A DNA stretch of 8,341 nt. Source: Deltaproteobacteria bacterium (GTDB lineage: Bacteria > Myxococcota > B64-G9). The stretch spans positions 1-8,341 of the forward strand of contig JAUVAM010000120.1 in the NCBI GenBank assembly GCA_030591745.1, given 5' to 3'. A program made the translations under genes and the position numbers. Positions within the stretch are counted from its first letter, which is position 1. Each line of letters begins with the position of its first letter. Under the pieces are notes generated by a model that worked only from the letters and a program-made list of their open reading frames with translations, was not told the DNA's origin and searched no databases. Shown piece after piece: positions 1-7,143 of the stretch.

Positions 1-1
1 A

Positions 2-1183
2 TTACCGCTCGGCGATCAGGGCGCAGCCTTGTCCGCCGCCGATGCAGAGGGTGGCCAGGCCTCGTTTGGCGTCTCGTTTGACCATTTCGTGAAGCAGCGT
101 GGTCAGGATGCGGGCACCGGAGGCACCGATGGGGTGGCCCAAGGCGATGGCACCACCGTTGACGTTGGTGATGTCCATGTTGAGTTCCAGATCGCGGACC
201 ACGGCCAGGCTTTGGGCGGCGAAGGCCTCGTTGGCTTCAACCAGCTCCAGATCGCCTACGCCCAGGCCGGCTTTTTCCAAGGCCTTGCGGCTGGCCGGGA
301 TGGGGCCCAGGCCCATGAAGGCCGGATCCACGCCGGCGGAAGCGAAGGACCGGATGCGGGCCAGAGGCTCAATGCCCAATTTCTCAGCGGCGTCGGCGCT
401 TGCCACCACAATGGCCGCGGCCCCGTCGTTGATACCCGAGGCGTTGCCGGCCGTCACCGTGCCGTCTTTTTTGAAGGCTGGTTTCAGTCCCGCCATTTTT
501 TCCAAGGTCGAGGCCCTGGGATGCTCGTCCGTATCGAAAATCTTGGGATCACCTTTACGCTGCGGCATGACCACCGGCACGATTTCGTCTTTGAATCGAC
601 CGGCTTCGATGGCCGCCTTGGCTCGAAGCTGACTGGTGTGGGCGAATTTGTCTTGTTGCTCTCGGCTCAGGTTGTATTTTTCGGCGATGTTTTCGGCCGT
701 GATGCCCATGTGGTAGTCGTTGAAGATCTCCCACAGGCCGTCGTGGACCATGAGATCCACCAGATCCTGTTTGCCCATGCGGGCACCCCATCTGGCATTG
801 GGCACGGCATAGGGCGCGGCGCTCATGTTTTCCGTGCCGCCGGCAACGAGGATCTCGGCGTCTCCCGCGCGGATGGCCTGGGCGGCCAACATGACGGATT
901 TCAGGCCCGAACCGCAGACCTTGTTGATGGTCATGGCAGGCACTTCCTGGGGAATGCCTGCGGCCAGGCTTACCTGGCGTGCCACGTTTTGACCTAAGCC
1001 GGCCTGCAGTACGCAGCCTAAGATGACCTCATCGACTTGCTCGCCCTTGATGCCGGCGGCCTCCAGGGCTGCACGCACGGCGATCTCGCCCAGTTTTACG
1101 GCTGAGGTTTTGACCAGGCTGCCGCCGAAGGTGCCGACGGGAGTGCGTTTGGCGGACAGGATCACGACTTCTCGACTGGACAT
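2..1183 (-). CDS. Thiolase, acetyl-CoA C-acetyltransferase (PhaA/AtoB-like)
   Basis: Complete 393-residue protein, the usual length for biosynthetic acetoacetyl-CoA thiolases, which condense two acetyl-CoA (or cleave acetoacetyl-CoA) in the cytoplasm. The nucleophile C90 lies in NKVCGSG, H350 in [10 protein letters not shown] and the proton-transfer C380 in CIGGGQG; NEAFA starts at N318. Residues 290-297 read MGLGPIPA, the substrate loop of the PhaA/AtoB type. The start is supported by AAGGA eight bases upstream (plus-strand 1192-1196). It lies 36 bases downstream of a second thiolase on the same strand, with no terminator between, so the two are probably co-transcribed. The stop codon sits at the window edge, so further operon genes may lie to the left. 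Family assignment is secure; the physiological direction (PHB, ketone-body, butyrate or mevalonate route) cannot be read here. Confidence 0.95.
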   Translation of the reverse strand: MSSREVVILSAKRTPVGTFGGSLVKTSAVKLGEIAVRAALEAAGIKGEQVDEVILGCVLQAGLGQNVARQVSLAAGIPQEVPAMTINKVCGSGLKSVMLAAQAIRAGDAEILVAGGTENMSAAPYAVPNARWGARMGKQDLVDLMVHDGLWEIFNDYHMGITAENIAEKYNLSREQQDKFAHTSQLRAKAAIEAGRFKDEIVPVVMPQRKGDPKIFDTDEHPRASTLEKMAGLKPAFKKDGTVTAGNASGINDGAAAIVVASADAAEKLGIEPLARIRSFASAGVDPAFMGLGPIPASRKALEKAGLGVGDLELVEANEAFAAQSLAVVRDLELNMDITNVNGGAIALGHPIGASGARILTTLLHEMVKRDAKRGLATLCIGGGQGCALIAER

Positions 1184-1219
1184 GGTCTGGTTCCTTTTTG
1201 AGAGCCTGCGGTTTTTGGG

Positions 1220-2404
1220 TTAGGGGCGTTCCACGATCAGGCTGACGGCTTCACCGCCGCCCAGACAAAGAGACGCCATGCCACGTTTCAAATTTCGGTC
1301 CTGCATGGCAAATAGCAGGGTCGTCAGGACCCTGGCTCCGGAGGCGCCGATGGGATGGCCTAGGGCGATGGCACCACCGTGAACATTGAGTCGGTCTTCC
1401 GGAATTTTGAGCTCGCGCTGCACGGCGATGGTGGAGACCGCGAAGGCCTCGTTGACCTCGTGCAGGTCGATGTCCTCGATCTTCAAGCCGGCTTTGCCCA
1501 AAGCTTTGGGGATGGACAACATGGGGGTCACCAACACGTCCATGGGATCCTGGGCAGCCGAGGCCTGGGCACCGACTTTGGCAAGGATAGTACAGCCCAA
1601 GGCCTTGGCTTTTTCAGCAGACATGACCACCAGGGCGGAAGCCCCGTCGGAAATTTTGGAGGCGTTGCCCGCCGTGACCGTGCCGTCTTTTTGGAAGGCG
1701 GAGCGGAGCTTGGCGAGGGTCTCCAAGCTTGAGTCCCTGGGGCTTTCGTCCTTGGCGTAGTCGATGGGATCGCCCTTGCGCTGGGGGATGGGCACGGGCG
1801 TGATCTCTGCGTCGAATTTGCCCGCGGCCTGGGCGGCCAGCGCCTTCTCGTTGGAGGCCTTGGCGAAGGCGTCTTGAGCCTCCCGGCCAATGTCGAACTT
1901 GGTGGCGATGTGTTCCGCCGTGACGCCCATGTGGATGTCGTTGTTTGCGTCCCAGAGCCCATCGTGCACCATGGCATCTATTATCTTGGCGGCACCCATG
2001 CGATAGCCTTGTCTGGCTTTGGGCAACATATAGGGCGCCTGGTTCATGTTCTCCATGCCGCCGGCCACCACCACCTCGGCGTCTCCGCAGGCGATGGCCT
2101 GGGCCGCCAGCATGACGGCTTTCAGGCCGGAGCCGCAGACCTTGTTAAGCGTGATGCACTCGATGCCCATGGGCAGACCGGCGGTGAGCACGGCCTGGCG
2201 GGCAGGGTTTTGGCCCATGCCGTGAGGCAGCACACAGCCCAAGATAACTTCGTCCACGGCCGTGGTCTCGATGCCGGCCCGGCGGATGGCTTCTTGGATG
2301 ACGTGTGCACCCAGCTTTTTGGCGGGCACGCCCTTGAGACTGCCGCCGAAATCCCCGACGGGGGTGCGGCAGGCGCTGACGATCACGACTTCTTTCATTT
2401 CCAT
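1220..2404 (-). CDS. Thiolase, acetyl-CoA C-acetyltransferase, diverged substrate loop
   Basis: 394 residues from the chosen start. An in-frame ATG at 2431 would add nine residues, but AAGGAGG (plus-strand 2413-2419) sits eight bases before the ATG at 2404, and that start aligns residue for residue with the neighbouring thiolase. Catalytic residues are C90 (NKVCGSG), H350 ([10 protein letters not shown]) and C380 (CLGGGEA), with NEAFA from N318. About 228 of 393 positions match the neighbour without gaps, by hand count. The MGxGPIPA loop of PhaA/AtoB is replaced by LVTPMLSI at 291-298, and the following HEVNEAFA resembles the EVNEAF of mitochondrial ACAT1-type thiolases, from memory of that family. 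It is probably the first gene of the leftward operon and may prefer a longer or branched 3-ketoacyl-CoA. General function is confident, substrate is inference. Confidence 0.94.
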   Translation of the reverse strand: MEMKEVVIVSACRTPVGDFGGSLKGVPAKKLGAHVIQEAIRRAGIETTAVDEVILGCVLPHGMGQNPARQAVLTAGLPMGIECITLNKVCGSGLKAVMLAAQAIACGDAEVVVAGGMENMNQAPYMLPKARQGYRMGAAKIIDAMVHDGLWDANNDIHMGVTAEHIATKFDIGREAQDAFAKASNEKALAAQAAGKFDAEITPVPIPQRKGDPIDYAKDESPRDSSLETLAKLRSAFQKDGTVTAGNASKISDGASALVVMSAEKAKALGCTILAKVGAQASAAQDPMDVLVTPMLSIPKALGKAGLKIEDIDLHEVNEAFAVSTIAVQRELKIPEDRLNVHGGAIALGHPIGASGARVLTTLLFAMQDRNLKRGMASLCLGGGEAVSLIVERP

Positions 2405-2475
2405 TGGACAAGCCTCCTTGGCCGGGAACATAGCAAATGCTCAGAGGGGAGGCCAGAGCAAATGGTGCCTGCAAG

Positions 2476-2497
2476 ATCCGCATCGCGGTATGCGGAT
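2476..2497. promoter_or_regulatory. Perfect palindrome, candidate activator (UAS) site
   Basis: ATCCGCAT and ATGCGGAT form perfect 8-base inverted arms around a 6-base spacer (2484-2489). The centre lies about 117 bases upstream of the start point predicted for the sigma-54 promoter at 2578-2593, a normal distance for an enhancer bound by an NtrC-family dimer. The regulator gene at 4653-5969 is the obvious candidate to bind it. The site also lies about 72 bases upstream of the leftward thiolase start, so a repressor or activator of the thiolases is an alternative. The palindrome is directly visible; its ligand is inferred. Confidence 0.6.
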
Positions 2498-2536
2498 ATC
2501 GCAGTTAATGGAAACGGGCTCCCAGGAGGAAAAACA

Positions 2537-2549
2537 CATGTGATTGATT
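2537..2549 (-). promoter_or_regulatory. IHF-like site between enhancer and sigma-54 promoter
   Basis: On the minus strand this reads AATCAATCACATG, one mismatch from the IHF consensus WATCAANNNNTTR. It lies in a T-rich stretch between the palindrome and the -24/-12 element, centred near -60. Many sigma-54 promoters have an IHF site at this place to bend DNA and bring the activator to the polymerase. The match is short and degenerate, so chance is possible. Confidence 0.35.
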
Positions 2550-2577
2550 TTGTTGGATTGTTTTTGTGGTTGTTTCT

Positions 2578-2593
2578 TGGCACGGGCCTTGCT
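2578..2593 (+). promoter_or_regulatory. Sigma-54 (-24/-12) promoter of the ZraP-like gene
   Basis: TGGCACG, four bases, then TTGCT: a full match to the sigma-54 consensus TGGCACG-N4-TTGCW, with the invariant GG (2579-2580) and GC (2591-2592) in correct spacing. Transcription should start near 2604, giving a leader of about 37 bases that carries the GGAGGTGA ribosome site (2630-2637) of the gene at 2641. The regulator two genes downstream has the GAFTGA loop that contacts sigma-54, consistent with autoregulation of the cluster. Confidence 0.85.
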
Positions 2594-2640
2594 TTATAGC
2601 TTGCCAGAAAGACAAACCCCATGGTCTACGGAGGTGAACC

Positions 2641-3276
2641 ATGAACAATCTGGCGAATTTGAGTGGCATGAAATGGCGAAGTGGATTGATTGTGACGGTG
2701 GCGGCCGTGGCCATGTTGGCCTGGATACCGTCGGTCGATGCCCGCGGGCGTGGCAGAGGTCGCGGCATGGGCTATGGGCAGGGCTATGGGCAGGGCTATG
2801 GGCAGGGCTACGGCCAGGGTCAGGGCCGGGTTGGCTATGGCATGGGCAATGGCATGGGCAATGGGTATGGCCTCATTGGTTTGAATTTAACCGCGGAACA
2901 ACAGCAGCGCGTTAGCGTAATGAGGGCCGATTTTGTGAAGGCCTCGGCCGATGCCAATGCCAAGCTGAACGTGAAGCGCGCTGAGTTGCAGGTTCTTTGG
3001 TCGGCCAAGGAGCCCAACGCCAAGGCCATCAAGGCCAAGCATGCCGAGATGGATATCTTGCGCGTACGGTTGCGCCAGATTCGAGTGGATCTTCAACTCG
3101 CGGTTCAAGCGATTTTGACCCCTGAGCAGCGTGCTGTTTTCCAGGGATGCCCGGGCCCGGGCAATGGTTACGGCCTCGGCAATGGTTATGGCCGCAGAGG
3201 TGGACGCGGTCAGGGACGAGGCATGGGTCGTGGCATGGGCGGTGGCGGTCGCGGCATGGGTGGCGGCGGCTGGTAA
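2641..3276 (+). CDS. ZraP/Spy/CpxP-like periplasmic LTxxQ protein, Gly-rich
   Basis: 211 residues. A basic start and hydrophobic segment (about 11-30) end in VDA at 32-34, a plausible signal-peptidase I site, so the protein should be periplasmic. A helical middle carries two LTxxQ motifs, LTAEQ at 83-87 and LTPEQ at 159-163, the signature of the Spy/CpxP/ZraP chaperone and metal-stress family. The flanks are low complexity: 35-80 is Gly/Arg/Tyr/Gln/Met-rich with GYGQ repeats, and 171-211 is Gly/Arg/Met-rich. Only one His (H134) and one Cys (C170) are present, so a His-based zinc site is not evident; the Met-Gly motifs could suit another metal, which is speculation. The start has GGAGGTGA at 2630-2637 and follows a consensus sigma-54 promoter. 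A kinase and NtrC-type regulator gene pair lies just downstream, as expected for a ZraP-type accessory protein. Confidence 0.88.
   Translation: MNNLANLSGMKWRSGLIVTVAAVAMLAWIPSVDARGRGRGRGMGYGQGYGQGYGQGYGQGQGRVGYGMGNGMGNGYGLIGLNLTAEQQQRVSVMRADFVKASADANAKLNVKRAELQVLWSAKEPNAKAIKAKHAEMDILRVRLRQIRVDLQLAVQAILTPEQRAVFQGCPGPGNGYGLGNGYGRRGGRGQGRGMGRGMGGGGRGMGGGGW
2769..2816 (+). repeat. 12-bp tandem repeat, 4 copies, encoding GYGQ
   Basis: GGGCTATGGGCA occurs three times exactly (2769-2780, 2781-2792, 2793-2804), then once with two changes (2805-2816, GGGCTACGGCCA). It stays in frame and makes the GYGQ run of the ZraP-like protein. Copy number could vary between strains by slippage without shifting the frame. 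Confidence 0.9.
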
Positions 3277-3310
3277 GTCGACTTGAGCCCCGTTCGATGG
3301 ACGGTTATGC

Positions 3311-3344
3311 TGGGCGTGGCCTGAAATAGGCCACGCCCATTTTT
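3311..3344 (+). terminator. Strong intrinsic terminator after the ZraP-like gene
   Basis: A perfect 12-bp stem (3311-3322 with 3328-3339, TGGGCGTGGCCT and its complement) closes a 5-base GAAAT loop and is followed by five T (3340-3344). It lies 34 bases after the chaperone stop and only 13 bases before the kinase ATG at 3358, so it separates the abundant accessory gene from the kinase and regulator genes and probably limits their expression to read-through. No other clear promoter for the kinase was seen. Confidence 0.88.
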
Positions 3345-3357
3345 GATCGAGGCAGGC

Positions 3358-4656
3358 ATGAAGCAGTCGAACCATAGACAGAGCTGGACACGCTGGGGAT
3401 TTCTGATTCTCAGTTTGGCCACGGGCCTGTCCCTTTTGGTGGTGGGGCTGATGAGCATGGTCTTCGCCAGGGAAAACGCGGCGCAAGTGAACAAGGCTCG
3501 GGCGGCTGATTTGATGTTGGCGGCCAGACGCTCGCTGGCCCTGGCGGGGGGCCAACCGGAGGTCGGCAACCTGCAACAAGTTTTAGATGATTTGGCGGAT
3601 CAAGAAGTGGTCGCTTTGGGTTTGTTGGACGCAGGGGGGGCCATGGTGGTCGCGGTGGGGCGTGACATGGGTAAGGCCTGGACAGGCACGCTGCCGCTGC
3701 CCGGTCAGTTGGCCATGCAGGAAATCAATGATGGTACTCGGATTCGGGCGGCGGACAAGTTGGCGGGTGGCCGTGGTCGAGGGCAGGGTCCCGGCCGGGG
3801 CTGGGGGCGCATGCGCCGGATGTGGGGCGATCGCTACTTGGTGCTGGAGTTTGAGCCGCGCCTGGCCCAGTCCCTCAGAAGTCAGGCGATTTTGTTTTTT
3901 GTCGTGGGTGCCGGCGCGGCCCTTCTGCTTTGGCTTGCCGCCGGCATGCTCTGGTATTGGTCCCGGCAGGCAGAGCAGTATGCTCGTCAGTTGGAGGACA
4001 AACGCAGGCTGGCCGCCCTGGGTGAGATGTCGGCGGTTTTGGGTCACGAGATCCGCAACCCCCTGGCCTCGTTGAAAGGCCACGCCCAATTGTTGGAAGA
4101 AAAGCTCGAACAGGATCATCCATCAAGAAAGAACGCAGAGCAGGTGCTTTCAGAGAGTTTGCGCTTGGAAAAACTGACCTTGGAGATTTTGGATTTCGTG
4201 CGGAGCGGGCGGCTTCAACTCGAGAACGGGGATCTGCTCGCCTTGCTTCGAGGGATGGCGGAGGGGGCGGGCAGCTCCAGGATGGAGCTTGACCTGCCGG
4301 ACAAATTGCCCCTTTGGCCCATGGACAAGGAGCGCTTGGCTCGTGCCTTGGGCAACGTGTTGGACAATGCAATGCAGGCAGCCCCTTCGGAGGGGCCGGT
4401 GACGCTGAGTCTGCGTCTCGATGCGCAGGGTGTGCGCATCGACATCAGGGATCGGGGCCCGGGTGTGGTGACCGGCTCGGAGGCGCAGATTTTCGAGCCT
4501 TTCATCACCGGGCGGATCAAGGGCACGGGTTTGGGGCTGGCCATCGCCAAGCGCATCGTCGAAGGCCACGGGGGTCGCATTCAGGCCGCCAACCACCCCG
4601 AGTGCGGGGCGGTGTTTTCCATTTGGCTTCCTGCCGAGAGAGGGGTTGATTCATGA
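3358..4656 (+). CDS. Sensor histidine kinase, ZraS/HydH-like
   Basis: 432 residues from the ATG at 3358, which has GAGG at 3349-3352. An in-frame TTG at 3343 is rejected because it lies in the terminator T-run. Membrane segments at about 13-37 and 177-201 bracket a periplasmic sensor of about 140 residues. The sensor has a PAS/PDC-like stretch (about 70-104) and a Gly/Arg-rich loop (137-157, core [14 protein letters not shown]). The cytoplasmic part has no extra PAS domain: H-box [13 protein letters not shown] with H230 as phosphoacceptor, N-box around N333-N337 (NVLDN), G1 DRGPG from D365, FEPF at 379-382, and G2 [11 protein letters not shown] from 389. The stop overlaps the regulator start by ATGA, so the two proteins are translationally coupled partners. 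The inferred signal is envelope or metal stress, relayed through the ZraP-like protein encoded just upstream. Confidence 0.92.
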   Translation: MKQSNHRQSWTRWGFLILSLATGLSLLVVGLMSMVFARENAAQVNKARAADLMLAARRSLALAGGQPEVGNLQQVLDDLADQEVVALGLLDAGGAMVVAVGRDMGKAWTGTLPLPGQLAMQEINDGTRIRAADKLAGGRGRGQGPGRGWGRMRRMWGDRYLVLEFEPRLAQSLRSQAILFFVVGAGAALLLWLAAGMLWYWSRQAEQYARQLEDKRRLAALGEMSAVLGHEIRNPLASLKGHAQLLEEKLEQDHPSRKNAEQVLSESLRLEKLTLEILDFVRSGRLQLENGDLLALLRGMAEGAGSSRMELDLPDKLPLWPMDKERLARALGNVLDNAMQAAPSEGPVTLSLRLDAQGVRIDIRDRGPGVVTGSEAQIFEPFITGRIKGTGLGLAIAKRIVEGHGGRIQAANHPECGAVFSIWLPAERGVDS

Positions 4657-5969
4657 GCGCGATCCTGGTGGTGGATGACGAGGAGGGAATCCGTAGTTTC
4701 ATGGCGGAGGCCCTGGCGGACGAAGGACACCGAGTGGACCAGGCTGTCGACGGGCAGGCCGCGCTGGAACAGTTGGACATCCAAGCCTACCATCTCATGT
4801 TCACGGATTTGAAAATGCCCAGGCTTTCTGGGATGGAGTTGTTGCGGCGCGTGCGAGCGAAGAACCCGGAGATGGAAGTGGTGGTCTTGACGGCCCATGG
4901 CAGCGTCGACACCGCGGTGGAGGCCATGAAGCTGGGCGCTTTCGACTACCTGACCAAACCCCTGTCCGGCCCCGATGACCTGCGCCTGGTGGCCGGTCGA
5001 GCCCTGGAGCGCCGACGCCTGCGGGACCGCGTGAACGTGCCCAAGCCCATGGAGATGGTGGCCGAGGATCCCGTCATGCGTCGGGTGCTGGTCGAATTGG
5101 ACAAAGCGGCCGCTACGGATGTGACCGTCTTGCTCATCGGCGAGAGCGGCACGGGAAAAGAAGTGGCCGCCAGAAGAGTGCACCACAAGAGCCCCCGGGC
5201 AGATGGCCCTTTTGTCGCGGTCAATTGCGCGGCCCTGAGCGCCACCCTGCTCGAGAGCGAACTTTTCGGTCACGAGAAGGGGGCCTTCACGGGTGCGCAT
5301 CAACGACAGCGGGGACGCTTTGAGCTGGCCGATGGCGGCACTTTGTTGCTGGATGAAGTGTCCGAGATAAAGCCCGAGCTTCAGGCCAAGCTGTTGCGTG
5401 TGCTTCAAGAGCGCTCCTTCGAGCGGGTGGGCTCGACTCGCAGCATTGAGGTGGACGTGCGCATCGTGGCCGCCACCAACCAGGATCTTCAGCGCGCCAT
5501 GGCGGAAGGGCGTTTTCGCGAGGATCTTTTTCATCGTTTGGCGGTCTTTCCGGTGACTCTACCCCCTTTGCGAAAGCGCCCGGGTGATATCCCGGCCCTG
5601 AGTGATCACCTGCTGGGTCTTCTGGCCGCCAGGCGTGGTTTGCCTCTGCGGTTGGAGCCAGATGCCAAGCGGGCGCTGGAAAGGCATGCCTGGCCAGGCA
5701 ACGTGCGCGAGTTGGCCAATGCCTTAGAGCGGGCCGCCATCCTGAGCGAAGAGGGACTCATCGGGGCCCGGGATTTGGTGCTGGGTCCGGTGGTCTCTCC
5801 GAACACGGCCGAAACCCTGATTCTGGACGGATCCCTAAAGCAGATCGAGCGCCAGGCCATTGTTCGAGCCCTTGAGCGAAACGACGGTCACCGCAAGCAA
5901 GCGGCCGAGCAGCTGGGCCTTGGGTTACGCACCCTCTATGACAAGATCAAAGAATACGATTTGGCCTAA
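4653..5969 (+). CDS. NtrC-family sigma-54 response regulator, ZraR-like
   Basis: 438 residues, typical of the three-domain NtrC/ZraR class. The receiver (1-120) has acidic D8-D9, phosphoacceptor D52, T80 and K102. The AAA+ domain (about 135-375) has Walker A GESGTGKE (163-170), the sigma-54 contact loop GAFTGA (210-215), Walker B LLLDE ending at D234-E235, and arginine-finger region REDLFHRL (289-296). A Fis-type helix-turn-helix lies at about 412-435. It starts inside the kinase stop (ATGA, 4653-4656), with AGAGG at 4639-4643. The likely targets are the sigma-54 promoter at 2578-2593 through the palindrome at 2476-2497, making the cluster self-regulated. No terminator is evident after its stop. 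Confidence 0.95.
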   Translation: MSAILVVDDEEGIRSFMAEALADEGHRVDQAVDGQAALEQLDIQAYHLMFTDLKMPRLSGMELLRRVRAKNPEMEVVVLTAHGSVDTAVEAMKLGAFDYLTKPLSGPDDLRLVAGRALERRRLRDRVNVPKPMEMVAEDPVMRRVLVELDKAAATDVTVLLIGESGTGKEVAARRVHHKSPRADGPFVAVNCAALSATLLESELFGHEKGAFTGAHQRQRGRFELADGGTLLLDEVSEIKPELQAKLLRVLQERSFERVGSTRSIEVDVRIVAATNQDLQRAMAEGRFREDLFHRLAVFPVTLPPLRKRPGDIPALSDHLLGLLAARRGLPLRLEPDAKRALERHAWPGNVRELANALERAAILSEEGLIGARDLVLGPVVSPNTAETLILDGSLKQIERQAIVRALERNDGHRKQAAEQLGLGLRTLYDKIKEYDLA

Positions 5970-6036
5970 GTCCTGATCTTTATGGCAGGCGACATTTCTT
6001 CTTGCACCGCAAAGCCCAGCCATCCATGATGCCCCT

Positions 6037-7071
6037 ATGAACAGCACCAAGAAAGACAGTCAAGTGATCGCTGGCATCGTCGGCGTGGGTTCATACTTGC
6101 CCGCGAATCGGGCGGATGCCTGGGAGATGGTGAGGGAAAGCGGCATCCCCAGGGAGAAATTCGATAAGATTGGGGCCAAGTTCTTGCACCTGGCTGCCCC
6201 AGAAGAAACACCTTCTTCCATGGCCGTCAAGGCCTCTCGCAAAGCCCTGGATGATGCAGGATTGAGCCCGGCTGACATCGACGTGATTCTTTATTGCGGC
6301 TCGTTGAAGGATCACACTCGCTGGATGGCCTCGGCCAAGGTGCAGGCGGATCTGGGGTCTGAGACCAGCTACACCTTTGATATCTATCAGGGTTGCAATG
6401 GCCAGAACATGGCTTTGAACGTAGCGCGATCTTTGATGGCAACAGATCCGGACGTGAAGAACGTGCTCATTTGTGCCGCTGAGCGCTGGGACACGACCCT
6501 GGAGCGACCCATCCTGGGGCATGCCTTCATTTTCGGCGATGGGGGCTCCGCCGCCGTGCTGCAGCGGGGAGCCGAGCAATTCCAGGTCTTATCTTTCGCT
6601 TGCCAGACTTGGGGTGAGCACCACGAGACCTTTTGCTGCCCCGAGTTGGGCGCCGTGCACAAGCTCACCCCGGAGGTATTGGAGCGGGGTGGTCATCTCT
6701 TTCAGATGTACCGCCCGCGATACACCGAGCGACAGGAGGTGCGCGACTTTGGGGCTCGTATCAACAAGGTGGCTCGGGAGATGTTTGAGCTCGCTTGTCG
6801 TCGGGCTGGTGAGGCCATGGAGGCCATCGACTTCGTGGTCATGATCAACGCCTCGCGTCGACACAACCTGCTTTTCTTGGATTCGGTTGGGCTGCAAGGC
6901 AAGGCCTCCAGCGCCGACTATGTGGCCGAGACGGCGCATTTGGGCACAGGCGACGTCTTTTATAATTTGGATCGGGCAAGGCAAGAAAAGCGTCTCAAGC
7001 CAGGAGACCTCATGGCCTTTTACACGGGCGGTGGCGGCTATTCTTGGGCTGTCAGCTTGCTTCGTGTCTGA
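6037..7071 (+). CDS. FabH-like (KAS III fold) protein with altered catalytic triad
   Basis: 344 residues of the 3-oxoacyl-ACP synthase III fold: nucleophile C120 in DIYQGCNGQN, FGDGGSAAVL at 166-175, and GGGGYSW at 331-337 near the C-terminus. The FabH motif HQAN is not kept. Against E. coli FabH (from memory, ungapped here) the region reads MINAS at 269-273, placing Ile270 where His244 should be, and H301 (AHLGTGD) where Asn274 should be. C120 could still hold an acyl group, but decarboxylative condensation by the standard mechanism is doubtful; acyl transfer or non-decarboxylative condensation is possible. No clear Shine-Dalgarno precedes the ATG at 6037; a GTG at 6064 is an alternative that removes nine residues. 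The 67-base gap from the regulator holds no convincing promoter or terminator, so read-through from the two-component genes is possible. Fold is confident, reaction unknown. Confidence 0.88.
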   Translation: MNSTKKDSQVIAGIVGVGSYLPANRADAWEMVRESGIPREKFDKIGAKFLHLAAPEETPSSMAVKASRKALDDAGLSPADIDVILYCGSLKDHTRWMASAKVQADLGSETSYTFDIYQGCNGQNMALNVARSLMATDPDVKNVLICAAERWDTTLERPILGHAFIFGDGGSAAVLQRGAEQFQVLSFACQTWGEHHETFCCPELGAVHKLTPEVLERGGHLFQMYRPRYTERQEVRDFGARINKVAREMFELACRRAGEAMEAIDFVVMINASRRHNLLFLDSVGLQGKASSADYVAETAHLGTGDVFYNLDRARQEKRLKPGDLMAFYTGGGGYSWAVSLLRV

Positions 7072-7109
7072 ACAGGAATGCGCGTACCTCCTTGAGGATC
7101 CGGGAGGCT

Positions 7110-7137
7110 TTGATTTTCATTCCCATTGTGCTATTCC
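7110..7137 (+). promoter_or_regulatory. Weak sigma-70-like promoter candidate
   Basis: TTGATT (7110-7115), a 16-base spacer, then TATTCC (7132-7137) preceded by an extended TGC (7129-7131). Transcription would start around 7144, right at the base of the hairpin over the kinase start. The -10 is poor, so this is only a candidate. Confidence 0.2.
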
Positions 7138-7143
7138 CTGAGC

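Noticed and set aside
29..997. Long plus-strand open frame of 322 codons opposite the first thiolase
   Set aside because: Antisense to a fully motif-bearing thiolase; the product is His/Gly-rich with no recognisable domain, as expected from GC-rich codon shadows.
2405..2431. Upstream ATG extending the second thiolase by nine residues
   Set aside because: The AAGGAGG site would fall inside that extension, and the shorter form aligns exactly with the neighbouring thiolase.
2427..2432. Leftward -10-like TATGTT with TGC extension for the thiolase operon
   Set aside because: No matching -35 at proper spacing; one weak hexamer is not enough.
2432..2464. Direct repeat AGCAAATG (2432-2439 and 2457-2464) upstream of the second thiolase
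   Set aside because: Two 8-base copies 25 bases apart could be an activator site, but with no family match they may be chance.
3343..3357. TTG start giving the histidine kinase five extra residues
   Set aside because: It lies in the terminator T-run with no ribosome site; the ATG at 3358 has GAGG at good spacing.
2887..3579. 230-codon minus-strand open frame across the chaperone and kinase genes
   Set aside because: It crosses the terminator and two well-supported genes on the other strand, with no domain or ribosome site seen.
4581..5534. 317-codon minus-strand open frame opposite the regulator
   Set aside because: The plus strand encodes an intact receiver and AAA+ domain here; the antisense product has no family motifs.
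5984..6006. Possible second sigma-54 promoter before the FabH-like gene (TGGCAGG and TTGCA)
   Set aside because: The GG and GC elements are about 20 bases apart instead of 12, so the spacing is wrong.
7087..7117. Possible terminator after the FabH-like gene (CCTCC, 11-base loop, GGAGG, then T-rich)
   Set aside because: The stem is only 5 bp with a long loop and the T-run is broken; too weak to call.
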